Shown here: positions 1-7,560 of the stretch, piece by piece
Numbering within the stretch: position 1 is the stretch's first letter
How the letters are laid out: every line of letters starts with the position of its first letter
Assembly: GCA_934725015.1 (NCBI GenBank)
Contig: CAKVAS010000007.1
Coordinates: 1-64,000, forward strand
DNA length: 64,000 bases
From: an uncultured Bacteroidales bacterium
Lineage (GTDB): Bacteria; Bacteroidota; Bacteroidia; Bacteroidales; UBA932
Direction: 5' to 3'
Program-made: the position numbers and the translations under genes
The notes under the pieces: model-generated
What the model saw: only the letters and a program-made list of their open reading frames with translations
What the model was told of the DNA's origin: nothing
Database searches by the model: none

Positions 1-18
1 ACTGCTGAATCAATTATG

Positions 19-57
19 CCGATTTCTGCTGAAACTAAAACTTCCGATTTCCGCTGA
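19..57. repeat. Imperfect direct repeat (two copies)
   Basis: Two 14-base copies of CCGATTTCYGCTGA lie at 19-32 and 44-57. A minus-strand TAACTTTG (60-67) fits a Bacteroidales -7 promoter element directed out of the left edge, but no matching -33 element was found, so a promoter is only a possibility. Confidence 0.4.
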
Positions 58-97
58 TGCAAAGTTACTGCTTACACCTTATCCCTCGAATCCGAAA

Positions 98-171
98 GTT
101 AACATAATCGGAGCTTAGTTGTGTAACAGTCGGCTCACGCCGTCAGATTACACAACCCCGATTATGTTAAC
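98..171. other. Three-tier nested hairpin
   Basis: This is a palindromic structure with perfect stems: 14 bp at 98-111/158-171 (GTTAACATAATCGG and its complement), 9 bp at 118-126/148-156, and 4 bp at 131-134/139-142. It can fold from either strand. There is no U-run at either end, so an intrinsic terminator is not certain. It forms the left edge of the inverted-repeat-rich region and could be the 3' end of the proposed minus-strand RNA, a terminator, or a protein-binding palindrome. Confidence 0.6.
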
Positions 172-1381
172 TGTCTCCCGAAGTGCGAATTCGCCCCTCC
201 CACCTCCGAATCCGCTCCGTCGGGGCGGCTGGCGACATTGAACTCCCTTCAAGGGCAAACGGCCTCCAGGCCCGTCAGGGAGTTCAGGACTTCCGGCGTG
301 GTATGCGTGAGTTGTCCTCCGACTTCAACCTTTTCCCATCAAATTCGTTTGTCTCATTCCTTGACGGCCGGAAGTCCGAGGAGTCGCCATCCTTAGCAGC
401 GCAGCTGCGGGCCTTCTCCGTAATTTCTTCAAGTCTTCGAGCGTAGCTCTCAACTTCAAGAAATCACTCCGTCGGCAAGGTATCGGCTTTCGCCGATTAT
501 TCTTTTGATTGTTCGCATCCGCTCACTGGGTGTCAGCGGTGTTGCGGGAGACGACGGCTCTGACTTGTCACCGTCCACTTCCGCAATGTCTGTCTGGGAG
601 AGGCTCGTCCATCCACGCTTCACAGGCCTTACGGCCAGAGAAGCGCGGCTCGCCACTCCCTATGGGCAGGACAGGCACGGACTCCATTACGCTGACGCTC
701 CTTTGCGTCCGCACCAGACCTGCCGGAAAAGAGGTAAGGCTCCGCCTTGATTTCTTTGACGCTCACTTCATCCTCTCCGGAAGTGCCGTCCACTCCGTTA
801 CCGACACATCCTCCGAGGGCGTGCGAAAACGCGAGACTGTGACAGACAGTGTTCCGTTCCACTGCACACCGTCTCTCCCAGACTCGCAGAGCGGAATCGC
901 TACGTTTGTCACTCCGCTCTCTGTTGTGCCGGGCCTAGACGCTCCAGGGGCTTCAGTTCCTCCGTTGCGGCTGCGAGATTTACGCGGAGTCTGCCGAGCC
1001 AATACTGTCTCGTCAGCCTGAACCGCTCCAATCCCTCCGCCTTCACTCCGTCATTCAGACCCCTTCCGCCGACCCGGCTCACACGTCCGAAGAGTGTTGC
1101 CGTCCCACACAGATTCGACCATCAGTGCAAGAGCCGGAAAGACCGTCATCCCTCGCCTCGACCGTCATACCGTCCGGCTCCTGCCGCACCTGTCGGCTTG
1201 CCTGCTCACTCTCCGGCAGACGGAAAGAACGATGCTGACGCATCGCCCTTTCCGACTTCCTACGAGTCGAGCGGAGGAATATACGCACGCTCCGATGTCA
1301 GTGCATAATGGAACCAAATCACACGCAAGGAGTGAGGACAAAGAGTATATTCATAGGCAATGGGAAGCACTCCCGTGCTTC
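98..1381 (-). ncRNA. Candidate large structured noncoding RNA
   Basis: No open frame here looks like a protein, yet the stretch is dense in perfect inverted repeats: 239-248/277-286 (10 bp), 287-297/367-377 (11 bp), 482-487/492-497 (6 bp), 625-628/633-636, 694-698/705-709, 736-740/744-748, 836-840/846-850, 888-895/913-920 (8 bp), 1131-1137/1174-1180 (7 bp), 1221-1227/1248-1254 enclosing 1230-1235/1240-1245, and 1364-1370/1375-1381 (7 bp). Read on the minus strand, three hairpins are capped by GNRA tetraloops (GAAA at 488-491, GUAA at 629-632, GGGA at 1371-1374); on the plus strand these loops would be UUUC, UUAC and UCCC. The given strand is pyrimidine-rich, so the transcript would be purine-rich, as structured RNAs often are. 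Large ornate RNAs such as GOLLD and ROOL are known from phages; identity with them is not claimed. Boundaries are approximate and no clear promoter was seen at the right end. Confidence 0.45.
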
Positions 1382-1488
1382 TGAAACTCGCTTTATCCGT
1401 ATTGTATTCAGATTCGATATATTGGTGACTGCTATCAATATGTTATATGCCACCTATGTGGTTAAGACTTGTAACGCGCTTTCGCCCT

Positions 1489-2193
1489 ATGCCGAGATTC
1501 CTTCCAAATACTCTTCTTTCCGACTGCTGGTCATCCATCGGCAATGTCACGTTCTATCATAGGAACGGCATCTGCTATTTCCGCAGTCGGGCTTATTCGG
1601 AATTCAAAGGAACTGCCGAGCAGTTGGAACAGAAACAAGTCCATCATCGGGCGATTCTTGCGTGGCAGAGATTACCCCATCGGCAACAACATAAATGGAG
1701 AAAACTTGCCGTTGGTGTTGCCGCACACCGTCCTCCGTTCGGTGACGGCAACCACATCAGCGGTTACAATCTGTTCGTGTCGGCCTATCACGGATTCGCG
1801 CAGCTGGGCAATGAGCATATTCCCCAACCTAAAACGTTCGAGCCATTTCCTATTTTCAGTCTGGATTTTGTGAGCTGCTCAATGACTTCGTTATTTGATA
1901 TGGAATTGAGGTTTAGACTCACTATGTGCGAAACGGATGAGCCGTCAAGGTTTCGAGTGCTTGGAAAGATCCAGATTGAGGCTCCTGGTGTCGGACGCAA
2001 TCCAGGACTGATGAGAAACTATCTGTCGGAGTCAATTCCAACCAGAATTGTGTCTGGAATCGTGTTCAACGTTCCACGCAAAAGGTTCGACATTGATATA
2101 TTCCAACTGCATTTGCGATACCTACTGATAGACTCAAAGACTGGGTACAGGTCGCAATATCACTCGCTGTCAGCCTTAGCTGTAATTGTGTAA
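1489..2193 (+). CDS. Phage-type protein, paralogue 1 of 3
   Basis: Unnamed family. The first 35 residues align without gaps over 25 positions with the product at 2328 (pattern ..G[ND]VT...G......R), and the chosen ATG at 1489 gives a similar N-terminal length to the paralogues. A middle block (hKWRKLA.., SGYNLFVSAY) matches the W..LA and SGANLYSRL blocks of the product at 4235. Near the C-terminus LRYLLIDSKTGYRS matches the KYFFINIKTGEKSGE motif of that product. The protein has 234 residues with no signal peptide or membrane segment. Its position before an endolysin and holin-like gene suggests a late structural or decoration protein. It is the most divergent copy. The 134 bases to the next gene hold nothing recognised. 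Confidence 0.6.
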   Translation: MPRFLPNTLLSDCWSSIGNVTFYHRNGICYFRSRAYSEFKGTAEQLEQKQVHHRAILAWQRLPHRQQHKWRKLAVGVAAHRPPFGDGNHISGYNLFVSAYHGFAQLGNEHIPQPKTFEPFPIFSLDFVSCSMTSLFDMELRFRLTMCETDEPSRFRVLGKIQIEAPGVGRNPGLMRNYLSESIPTRIVSGIVFNVPRKRFDIDIFQLHLRYLLIDSKTGYRSQYHSLSALAVIV

Positions 2194-2327
2194 GACAAAT
2201 CTGCCTAACGGACGTTGATTGTGCCTGAATCACAGCAATGTGAAGTATTGCAAGGTAGGCGAAACCATATCTGTTCCAATGGCTTATATTATGTCTATCT
2301 TGGCTTTGGTTTTAATGATACAAGAAG

Positions 2328-3419
2328 ATGAAAGCACTGCCGTCAATAGCGTTCAACGAGTTCAAGGGTTCTGCAGGGGATGTGACCGCGAGGGTATCGA
2401 AAGGGCGTCAGGTTCTTTCGTCACGCTGTCAGCATTCTCACGTCAAGACGGAATCACAGGCAGTAAGCAGAAACAGACTTACATCCATATCGAGGTCGTT
2501 TCGCAAGTTGAGCGACAGCCAGATGAAGGAATGGGCGGTTCTCGCGGACAGGATGAAAGGCATCTCGACGTTCGGCAAGGCGGCGGAGCTGACGGCGCAC
2601 AATGCGTTCGTGCGGATCAATACCAATAGGGCGCTTGCCGGGATGCCAGCACTGGAGACGGCTCCGGTCTATACATCGGATGTCCCTGAGGTGGACTACG
2701 ACGATTTCTGGGTTACACCCGACAGGATCATATTCGTTGGCCTGAACCAGCCGTCGGAGCATCACAGGCTTGTGGTGAAGATGTCGCAGACCACGAGCAC
2801 GGGCGTTTCTTCCGGATGGAACAGCATCGTCATCATCACTCCTGCGTTCTCTCCAGATTGGGGCGACGCGGACATCACGGAAGCATACATTGACAGGATA
2901 GGATTCGCTCCGGTTACAGGGCAGAAGTATTTCCTGTCGTTCTGGTGGATGGACACGGAGACGGGGTTCACAGGCGAGTCGATGGCCGTTTCCACGATTT
3001 GCGGAGAGTTGTCCAACGTGAACAAGGAGATATACAAGGTACGTCCCAGGATGAACTTCTCGGATGCGGTGTCGGATGCGAACTCTCCGTTCAAGGATAT
3101 GAGGTTGGAACTTTCCGGAAGTCCTGTCCTGGTGACGGCTTCTGGAGAATACGGATTTCTCGGCAACGGGTCGTATATGTACATTGACTTCAATGATGAG
3201 ACTTTCCCACGCAATGAGGTGGACTGCTTCCTTATGGGGAGAGGTCTCGGCAAATGCAAGTACGAGATTTCGTGCATCGAGCATTCCGTCAAGCCGCTCG
3301 TAGGCGTGGATGGATACGGGAGGCGCATCGCCATATCGAGGCGGGGCGGTCAGTATCTGAAGGAGTTCGAGGTGTTCGGGACGGCAGCGGAAGTGGCGGT
3401 AAATGTAATCAGGGGATGA
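2328..3419 (+). CDS. Phage-type protein, paralogue 2 of 3
   Basis: The product has 363 residues. The N-terminus (PSIAFNEFKGSAGDVTA) is closely similar to that of the product at 4235 (PSIAFEEMSGSAKGVTA), followed by a shared helix-like W..LAD..KG block and a HNAFVRIN segment. The family C-terminal motif appears near residues 204-220 as YFLSFWWMDTETGFTGE. About 140 extra residues follow, absent from the two shorter paralogues and unrecognised. No signal peptide is present. It sits four bases before the next gene, so the two are probably co-transcribed. A role in the virion, such as tail or decoration, is inferred from the context only. Confidence 0.7.
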   Translation: MKALPSIAFNEFKGSAGDVTARVSKGRQVLSSRCQHSHVKTESQAVSRNRLTSISRSFRKLSDSQMKEWAVLADRMKGISTFGKAAELTAHNAFVRINTNRALAGMPALETAPVYTSDVPEVDYDDFWVTPDRIIFVGLNQPSEHHRLVVKMSQTTSTGVSSGWNSIVIITPAFSPDWGDADITEAYIDRIGFAPVTGQKYFLSFWWMDTETGFTGESMAVSTICGELSNVNKEIYKVRPRMNFSDAVSDANSPFKDMRLELSGSPVLVTASGEYGFLGNGSYMYIDFNDETFPRNEVDCFLMGRGLGKCKYEISCIEHSVKPLVGVDGYGRRIAISRRGGQYLKEFEVFGTAAEVAVNVIRG

Positions 3420-3423
3420 CGAT

Positions 3424-4194
3424 ATGAAGGCATTGGCAAATAATTTCGGTGTTGCGGAGATTGAGTTCCGTGAATGGCAGGAGAAAGGGCTGGTGATTCT
3501 CAACGGCGTGGTCAATATTGACACGTACAATGAGAAATACAAGGCGGCTGAGGTTCTGGAGATTACGGTTCCTGATTTGAGCATCGGCAGAAGTGCGGTG
3601 ACCGCCGTGTTCCTGCGGTCATCAAAGGCGGACGGTGCGAGCACGATTTTGAAGTCCTGTATAAAGGATGCTCGGACTATATGCGTGGAGAAGCTGCCGG
3701 CGTTTGACGAGTTCGGGCCGCTGACGCTGTATTTCGCTTCGGCCTATGTCACTCTCGGCCAGAGGATGGACTGCCCTCTGAATACTGTCCTGCGACCTAC
3801 AATCGTGAATGGAACGAGCGGCACCCAGTCGGCCTCAAACACGAAGGCCGTCGTCACCGACAACTGGTGCTACCTGTACATCTGTTTCGACAAGTTCGCT
3901 GGAGAGAACTATCAAGATGCTTTCGAGTGCACGCTGGAGGGGCTGCCGAAAGACATCGACATAACATTCCCCGTCGTGACTGCGAGCGCATATTCCTACA
4001 CGTTCGGGACTCCGACCTCGGTCTGCCGGCTCAAGGGAAAGACGCTTTCCTGCGAGGGAAGGCTGGCATTCGGGGAGGGTGCCAATCAAGGAGACTTCAT
4101 CAATATATTCATCGTCCGGAACGGAGCCGACAAAACAGCCATTGAGGGAAACACCGCTGATGCGGACTCCGATTTGGATGACATCAACCAATAA
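3424..4194 (+). CDS. Unrecognised protein between phage-type paralogues
   Basis: The product has 256 residues and I do not recognise the family. It begins MKAL like its upstream neighbour but lacks the family's SIAF...GSA..VTA block. Composition is that of a soluble beta-rich protein, with many alternating hydrophobic positions, several Cys, and an acidic tail ending DADSDLDDINQ. There is no signal peptide or transmembrane stretch. The start is four bases after the preceding stop and the next paralogue starts 40 bases downstream, so it belongs to the same late-type operon. It could be a structural partner or assembly factor of the paralogues; this is inference. Confidence 0.65.
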   Translation: MKALANNFGVAEIEFREWQEKGLVILNGVVNIDTYNEKYKAAEVLEITVPDLSIGRSAVTAVFLRSSKADGASTILKSCIKDARTICVEKLPAFDEFGPLTLYFASAYVTLGQRMDCPLNTVLRPTIVNGTSGTQSASNTKAVVTDNWCYLYICFDKFAGENYQDAFECTLEGLPKDIDITFPVVTASAYSYTFGTPTSVCRLKGKTLSCEGRLAFGEGANQGDFINIFIVRNGADKTAIEGNTADADSDLDDINQ

Positions 4195-4234
4195 TATCAA
4201 TACCATTGTTCAACCATTTTAATATCATTTCATT

Positions 4235-4915
4235 ATGAAGTACATTCCATCAATCGCCTTCGAGGAGATGTCTGGCTCGGCGAAGGGCGTGACCGCGGCA
4301 AAGGTCCGTGGACGCAAGTACATCCGCAACCGTGGCTACGGCGGCGGTTTCAAGACGGCTGCCCAGTCTTCCGTCAAGGCAATCTTCAAGCAGCTATCAC
4401 AGGGCTGGAAGGGACTCACCAATGCGCAGATTCTTGCGTGGAACGCATTGGCGAACACGCAGAAGGGCAAGTCGGTTCTCGGCACGTCGAGCAAGATCTC
4501 CGGAGCGAACCTCTATTCGAGGCTGAATTTCTGGATCGTCAAGGCCGGAGGTGCCGAGATCACTACTCCGCCGGTGCTTACGGGTGTTGATGCACCTTGC
4601 GAGGCAGACCTTTCGCTCACGGCTGCGAACTTCCATTTCCAGCTGCCTGACCCGCCGGCTGAGAGGGATGACCTCAGGCTGGTCATAATGGCCTCGGCTC
4701 CGCAGAGCAAGGGTGTGACTAGAGCCTACAGCAAGGTCGTTAGCATCGGAGCACCTAGAACCATCGTGGACGAGCAGATCGACATTCTTGCCGACTACAA
4801 GGCTGTGCACGGGGAGGTCACCGCAGCAGCCCCGAAGGTGTTCCTGAAGTATTTCTTCATCAACATCAAGACTGGCGAGAAGTCCGGCGAGATGCTTGGG
4901 GAGATTTCGCTTTAG
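4235..4915 (+). CDS. Phage-type protein, paralogue 3 of 3
   Basis: The product has 226 residues. It shows the family plan most cleanly: N-terminal PSIAFEEMSGSAKGVTA, then a basic GRKYIRNRGYGGGFKT stretch, a helical segment W.GLTNAQILAWNALA, SGANLYSRLN, a beta-rich second half, and the closing motif KYFFINIKTGEKSGEM. The basic N-terminal stretch would suit nucleic-acid or capsid contact but this is not shown. It lies between the unrecognised 256-residue protein and the endolysin, which supports membership of a prophage late operon. The three copies in 3.4 kb point to local gene duplication followed by divergence. Confidence 0.7.
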   Translation: MKYIPSIAFEEMSGSAKGVTAAKVRGRKYIRNRGYGGGFKTAAQSSVKAIFKQLSQGWKGLTNAQILAWNALANTQKGKSVLGTSSKISGANLYSRLNFWIVKAGGAEITTPPVLTGVDAPCEADLSLTAANFHFQLPDPPAERDDLRLVIMASAPQSKGVTRAYSKVVSIGAPRTIVDEQIDILADYKAVHGEVTAAAPKVFLKYFFINIKTGEKSGEMLGEISL

Positions 4916-5038
4916 CAGCCGTTTAGTCCACCATCGCCCCGTCACTTGGAATCATCGTCAGGAATAGCGGACTCCAGTGGCGGGGCTTTGATTACTCTCA
5001 CGATTAAGAAATCAAACAAACAGAAAACGCTCAATATT

Positions 5039-5470
5039 ATGAAGGCAAGCGAGAAAGCATATTCATTAATGCGGCAGTTCGAGGGGCTGAGACTGACTGC
5101 TTACAGGTGCCCTGCCGGAGTCTGGACTGTCGGCTATGGGCATACATCTGGAGTAGTGCCGGGCATGGCAATCACGAAAGAACAGGCTGAGGCGTTCTTG
5201 CGACAAGACATTGTTGCAGTCGAGAATATCGTCAATGCCGAGTGCCTGAACCTGCGCCAATGCCAGTTCGATGCCCTTGTGTCGTTCGTGTTCAATGTAG
5301 GAGGCAGAAACTTCCGCAAATCAACGCTGTTGAAGAAAATCAAGTCGAATCCGAATGACAACTCGATTATGGACGAGTTCCTGCGGTGGGTATATGCGAA
5401 AGGCGTTGTCCTGCCGGGACTACAGAAGCGTCGGCTTGCGGAGATGAAACTTTACTTTTCGGAGGGTTAA
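5039..5470 (+). CDS. Phage endolysin, GH24 lysozyme-type
   Basis: The product is a 143-residue muramidase of the phage lysozyme family that would cleave the glycan strands of peptidoglycan at the end of a lytic cycle. The family's E-x8-D/C-x5-T triad is visible as Glu15, Cys24 and Thr30 inside FEGLRLTAYRCPAG...T, followed by VGYGHTSG. The usual Asp is a Cys here, a known variant of this motif. There is no secretion signal, so release depends on the holin-like product of the next gene, which starts four bases after this stop. The ATG at 5039 was chosen because the protein then starts at the typical distance before the catalytic Glu; the frame is open further upstream but that part looks noncoding. 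Confidence 0.93.
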   Translation: MKASEKAYSLMRQFEGLRLTAYRCPAGVWTVGYGHTSGVVPGMAITKEQAEAFLRQDIVAVENIVNAECLNLRQCQFDALVSFVFNVGGRNFRKSTLLKKIKSNPNDNSIMDEFLRWVYAKGVVLPGLQKRRLAEMKLYFSEG

Positions 5471-5473
5471 TGT

Positions 5474-5776
5474 ATGGAGATATTGACATTTATCGGATCT
5501 TATATTATCCCTTTGTTCACGGCGGCCATTGGCTGGATTGTCGGTTCTCGCAAACGGAGGAACGACTTCCTGAAAGATTTGCAGGCTTCCATTGATTTGC
5601 TCTCTTCGGAGAACAGGAAGTTGCTTGCGGACATCACGGCGGTGAACTCCGAAATCGTTGCGGTTAGAAAGGAGAACGAGGAGTTGAAGGCTTCCGTCGA
5701 TAGGCTCTGCACTGAGAACTCGCAGCTGAAGGACGAGGTAAGGCAACTTCGGGAACAAATCAAGCAACAGAAATGA
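5474..5776 (+). CDS. Holin-like membrane/coiled-coil protein
   Basis: The product has 100 residues. An N-terminal hydrophobic helix (about residues 3-24, ending GSRKRRN) is followed by a long heptad-patterned coiled coil to the C-terminus (…LLSSENRKLL…VRKENEELK…REQIKQQK). The gene starts right after the endolysin stop. One membrane span with a charged cytoplasmic coiled coil next to an endolysin suggests a holin or lysis-timing protein, but similar small proteins also exist in phages with no tested function. Its 3' end overlaps the convergent gene at 5760-5969. Confidence 0.7.
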   Translation: MEILTFIGSYIIPLFTAAIGWIVGSRKRRNDFLKDLQASIDLLSSENRKLLADITAVNSEIVAVRKENEELKASVDRLCTENSQLKDEVRQLREQIKQQK

Positions 5777-5969
5777 ATAAAGGCAGGTCATCGTTGTAGT
5801 TGATGCCTGCCTTTTTCAGACGCTTGCGGTCATAGACCTTTTTCGACTTGTGGGTGATCGACCTCATCGAGATCTGTTTCCCATACTTCTCGATTTCCTC
5901 TGCTCTTGAAGCCCTGCGGTTGGCCAGAAGAAAGTCCTTTTCTGTGATACGCAGTTTCTTGTTCTTCAT
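5760..5969 (-). CDS. Small basic phage-type protein
   Basis: The product has 69 residues and is strongly basic (…NRRASRAEEIEKYGKQ…KSKKVYDRKRLKKAG…). It has no membrane segment or signal peptide and is predicted mostly helical by eye. It is transcribed against the lysis genes and its 3' end overlaps the holin-like gene by 17 bases. The function is unknown; small basic proteins of this kind are often nucleic-acid binding. The clear ATG, basic composition and phage setting make it a likely real gene. Confidence 0.7.
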   Translation of the reverse strand: MKNKKLRITEKDFLLANRRASRAEEIEKYGKQISMRSITHKSKKVYDRKRLKKAGINYNDDLPLFISVA

Positions 5970-6024
5970 ATGTTGAATATATTTCTGCCCACAAAGTTAA
6001 TACAAATCATTAAACATCAGCACA

Positions 6025-6504
6025 ATGAAATCTAAAATTATACTCTTGTGTGCATTGGCCGCGGCTTCCTGCTGCCCGAAATTATATCCTCACAAGACTG
6101 AAAGTATCGAGCACACGATTGCAGTAACCGAGACCATCCGAGATACAGTCATTCAAGTTCAGCCAGATTTTTCCATCGTTCAGGCTTTGATCAAGTGCGA
6201 TTCAACTGGCCGAGCAAGACTGGAGGAAATTCGCACACTCAAAGAATCCTCAAGAGTTCAGCAGACATTGGCTCTTAAAGACAACAGACTTACGTCAAAG
6301 GCGGTCGTGGATTCGATTGGAATCTATCTGACATACAAGGAACGACACAAAGAAGAACAGCAAGTCCAGACCATCGAGACCGTTATCGAGAAAGAAGTCA
6401 ATATCCTCAAATGGTGGCAGAAGGTTTTGATGTGGACGGGAATTGTGGCAGTGTCCGTATTCCTACTCTTCTTAATAGTCCGAATCTTCATGCGACAATG
6501 CTGA
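6025..6504 (+). CDS. Lipoprotein with C-terminal membrane helix, unimolecular-spanin-like
   Basis: The product has 159 residues. It has an N-terminal lipoprotein signal (MKSKIILLCALAAASCC, lipidation at Cys16 or Cys17), a helical, charged middle of about 110 residues (…TLKESSRVQQTLALKDNRL…KERHKEEQQVQ…), then one hydrophobic helix near 134-155 and a short basic tail. An outer-membrane lipid anchor at one end and an inner-membrane span at the other is the layout of u-spanins, which fuse the two membranes in the last step of Gram-negative phage lysis. It follows the endolysin and holin-like genes, which fits. The assignment rests on architecture and context, not on recognised sequence similarity. 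Confidence 0.65.
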   Translation: MKSKIILLCALAAASCCPKLYPHKTESIEHTIAVTETIRDTVIQVQPDFSIVQALIKCDSTGRARLEEIRTLKESSRVQQTLALKDNRLTSKAVVDSIGIYLTYKERHKEEQQVQTIETVIEKEVNILKWWQKVLMWTGIVAVSVFLLFLIVRIFMRQC

Positions 6505-6568
6505 ATGATATACCTGGTATTGTACCTATGGAAACTTTTGAGTCCAGCAGAGTCCAATATAAAACAAT

Positions 6569-6604
6569 ACGAACAAACTTACTGTTGTTCGTAAATTTGT
6601 TCGT
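6569..6604. repeat. Short inverted/direct repeats beside tRNA-Ser
   Basis: ACGAACAA at 6569-6576 pairs with TTGTTCGT at 6585-6592, and TTGTTCGT is repeated directly at 6597-6604. The cluster lies 36-70 bases from the 3' end of tRNA-Ser, between the last phage-type gene and the tRNA. This is where integrase arm sites or an attachment-site flank would be expected, but a terminator for the spanin-like gene is also possible. Confidence 0.45.
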
Positions 6605-6639
6605 AATTCTTGTAAGTCATTGATTTTCAAGACTACTTG

Positions 6640-6724
6640 CGGAGAGTGAGGGATTCGAACCCCCGGAGGCTTTCACCTCAACAGTTTTCAAGACTGCCGC
6701 CTTAAACCACTCGGCCAACTCTCC
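6640..6724 (-). tRNA. tRNA-Ser (anticodon UGA)
   Basis: The gene is 85 bases long with a long variable arm, as in serine tRNAs. The acceptor stem pairs 6718-6724 (GGAGAGT in the RNA) with 6641-6647, and the discriminator is G at 6640. The anticodon loop reads CTTGAAA with UGA at 6688-6690, closed by CAGT/ACTG. The T loop shows GGTTCGAATCC. The CCA end is not encoded. The gene marks the border between the phage-type region (3' side) and the housekeeping operon. An 11-base stretch of the anticodon arm (6685-6695) recurs at 6624-6634. Confidence 0.96.
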
Positions 6725-6864
6725 TGAATCTTTTTCAGACTTTACTTCCTTTCAAGCGTGCCTTCGAGAAACTCTCCTGGAGAAACTTTCAAGCCTTGCT
6801 TTCAGAAAGGACTGCAAAGGTAGGAAAAAAGAAACATTCTGCAAATATTTTTTCGCTTTTTTTG

Positions 6865-7551
6865 CTACTTTTTGCGTCTGCCCTCCGCCGGAGCGTCCTG
6901 CTGTGAGGAGGAGGCACCGTCTGCGGGGGCGGACTTGCCGTCCTGTGCGAAGAACTTGTACTGGAAGAAAATCAGGTAGAACGTGCCGACCGTCACGCAG
7001 CTGTCCGCGAAATTGAACACCGGTTCGAAGAACTTGAACGGGCGACCGCCTATCCACGGCATCCAGTCGGGCCAGGTCGTGTCTATGAGCGGGAAATAGA
7101 ACATATCCACTACCTTACCGAAGAGGAAAGGGGCGTAATGTCCGCCGAAGGAAGCCACCTCATAGGGCGTTGACTCCGAAAAGACAAGACCGTAGAAGAA
7201 GCAGTCGAAGATGTTTCCGAGGGCGCCGGCCGTGATGAGAGTGAGCCCCGCGAGCACGCCTGTCGGAGTCGAAGGACGTCTGCACAATTTGTTAATCCAC
7301 CAGACGAGGACGCTGAAGAGCACTATCCTGAACAGCGAGAGAAGAAGCTTGCCGAACCATCCGCCGAACTTCATCCCGAACGCCATCCCCTCATTCTCGA
7401 TGAAATAAATCTTGAACCAGTCGCCGATGACGTCAAAATGCTCGCCAAGGGTCATGTTCGTCTTGACGAGTATCTTGATAACCTGGTCTATGACAACGAG
7501 GGCAACACCCAAAACTATGAGCCACCTGCCCCTGGACATTCTGAACTTCAT
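6865..7551 (-). CDS. lspA: Lipoprotein signal peptidase (signal peptidase II)
   Basis: LspA is an inner-membrane aspartyl protease that removes signal peptides from diacylglyceryl-modified prolipoproteins; this genome encodes many of these. The product has 228 residues, with membrane helices near 10-28, 65-85, 98-120 and 178-198. The conserved catalytic aspartates lie in GALGNIFDCFF and VFNFADSCV. A periplasmic insert of about 40 residues between the two motifs and a polar C-terminal tail make it longer than the Escherichia coli enzyme, as is usual in Bacteroidota. It is the last gene of ileS / DksA-like / lspA, nine bases after the DksA-like stop. Confidence 0.96.
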   Translation of the reverse strand: MKFRMSRGRWLIVLGVALVVIDQVIKILVKTNMTLGEHFDVIGDWFKIYFIENEGMAFGMKFGGWFGKLLLSLFRIVLFSVLVWWINKLCRRPSTPTGVLAGLTLITAGALGNIFDCFFYGLVFSESTPYEVASFGGHYAPFLFGKVVDMFYFPLIDTTWPDWMPWIGGRPFKFFEPVFNFADSCVTVGTFYLIFFQYKFFAQDGKSAPADGASSSQQDAPAEGRRKK

Positions 7552-7560
7552 AGAGAACGC

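Noticed and set aside
509..1021. 170-codon open frame on the plus strand inside the inverted-repeat region
   Set aside because: Several overlapping frames are open on both strands here because stop codons are rare in this composition; none resembles a protein, and the perfect stems explain the sequence better.
2454..3644. 396-codon frame antisense to the phage-type genes
   Set aside because: It mirrors two plus-strand genes with clear family motifs; its own translation is rich in Arg/His and has no recognisable features.
1..6640. Integrase, terminase or portal genes for a complete prophage
   Set aside because: None is present in the window, so only a late/lysis segment or remnant is claimed.
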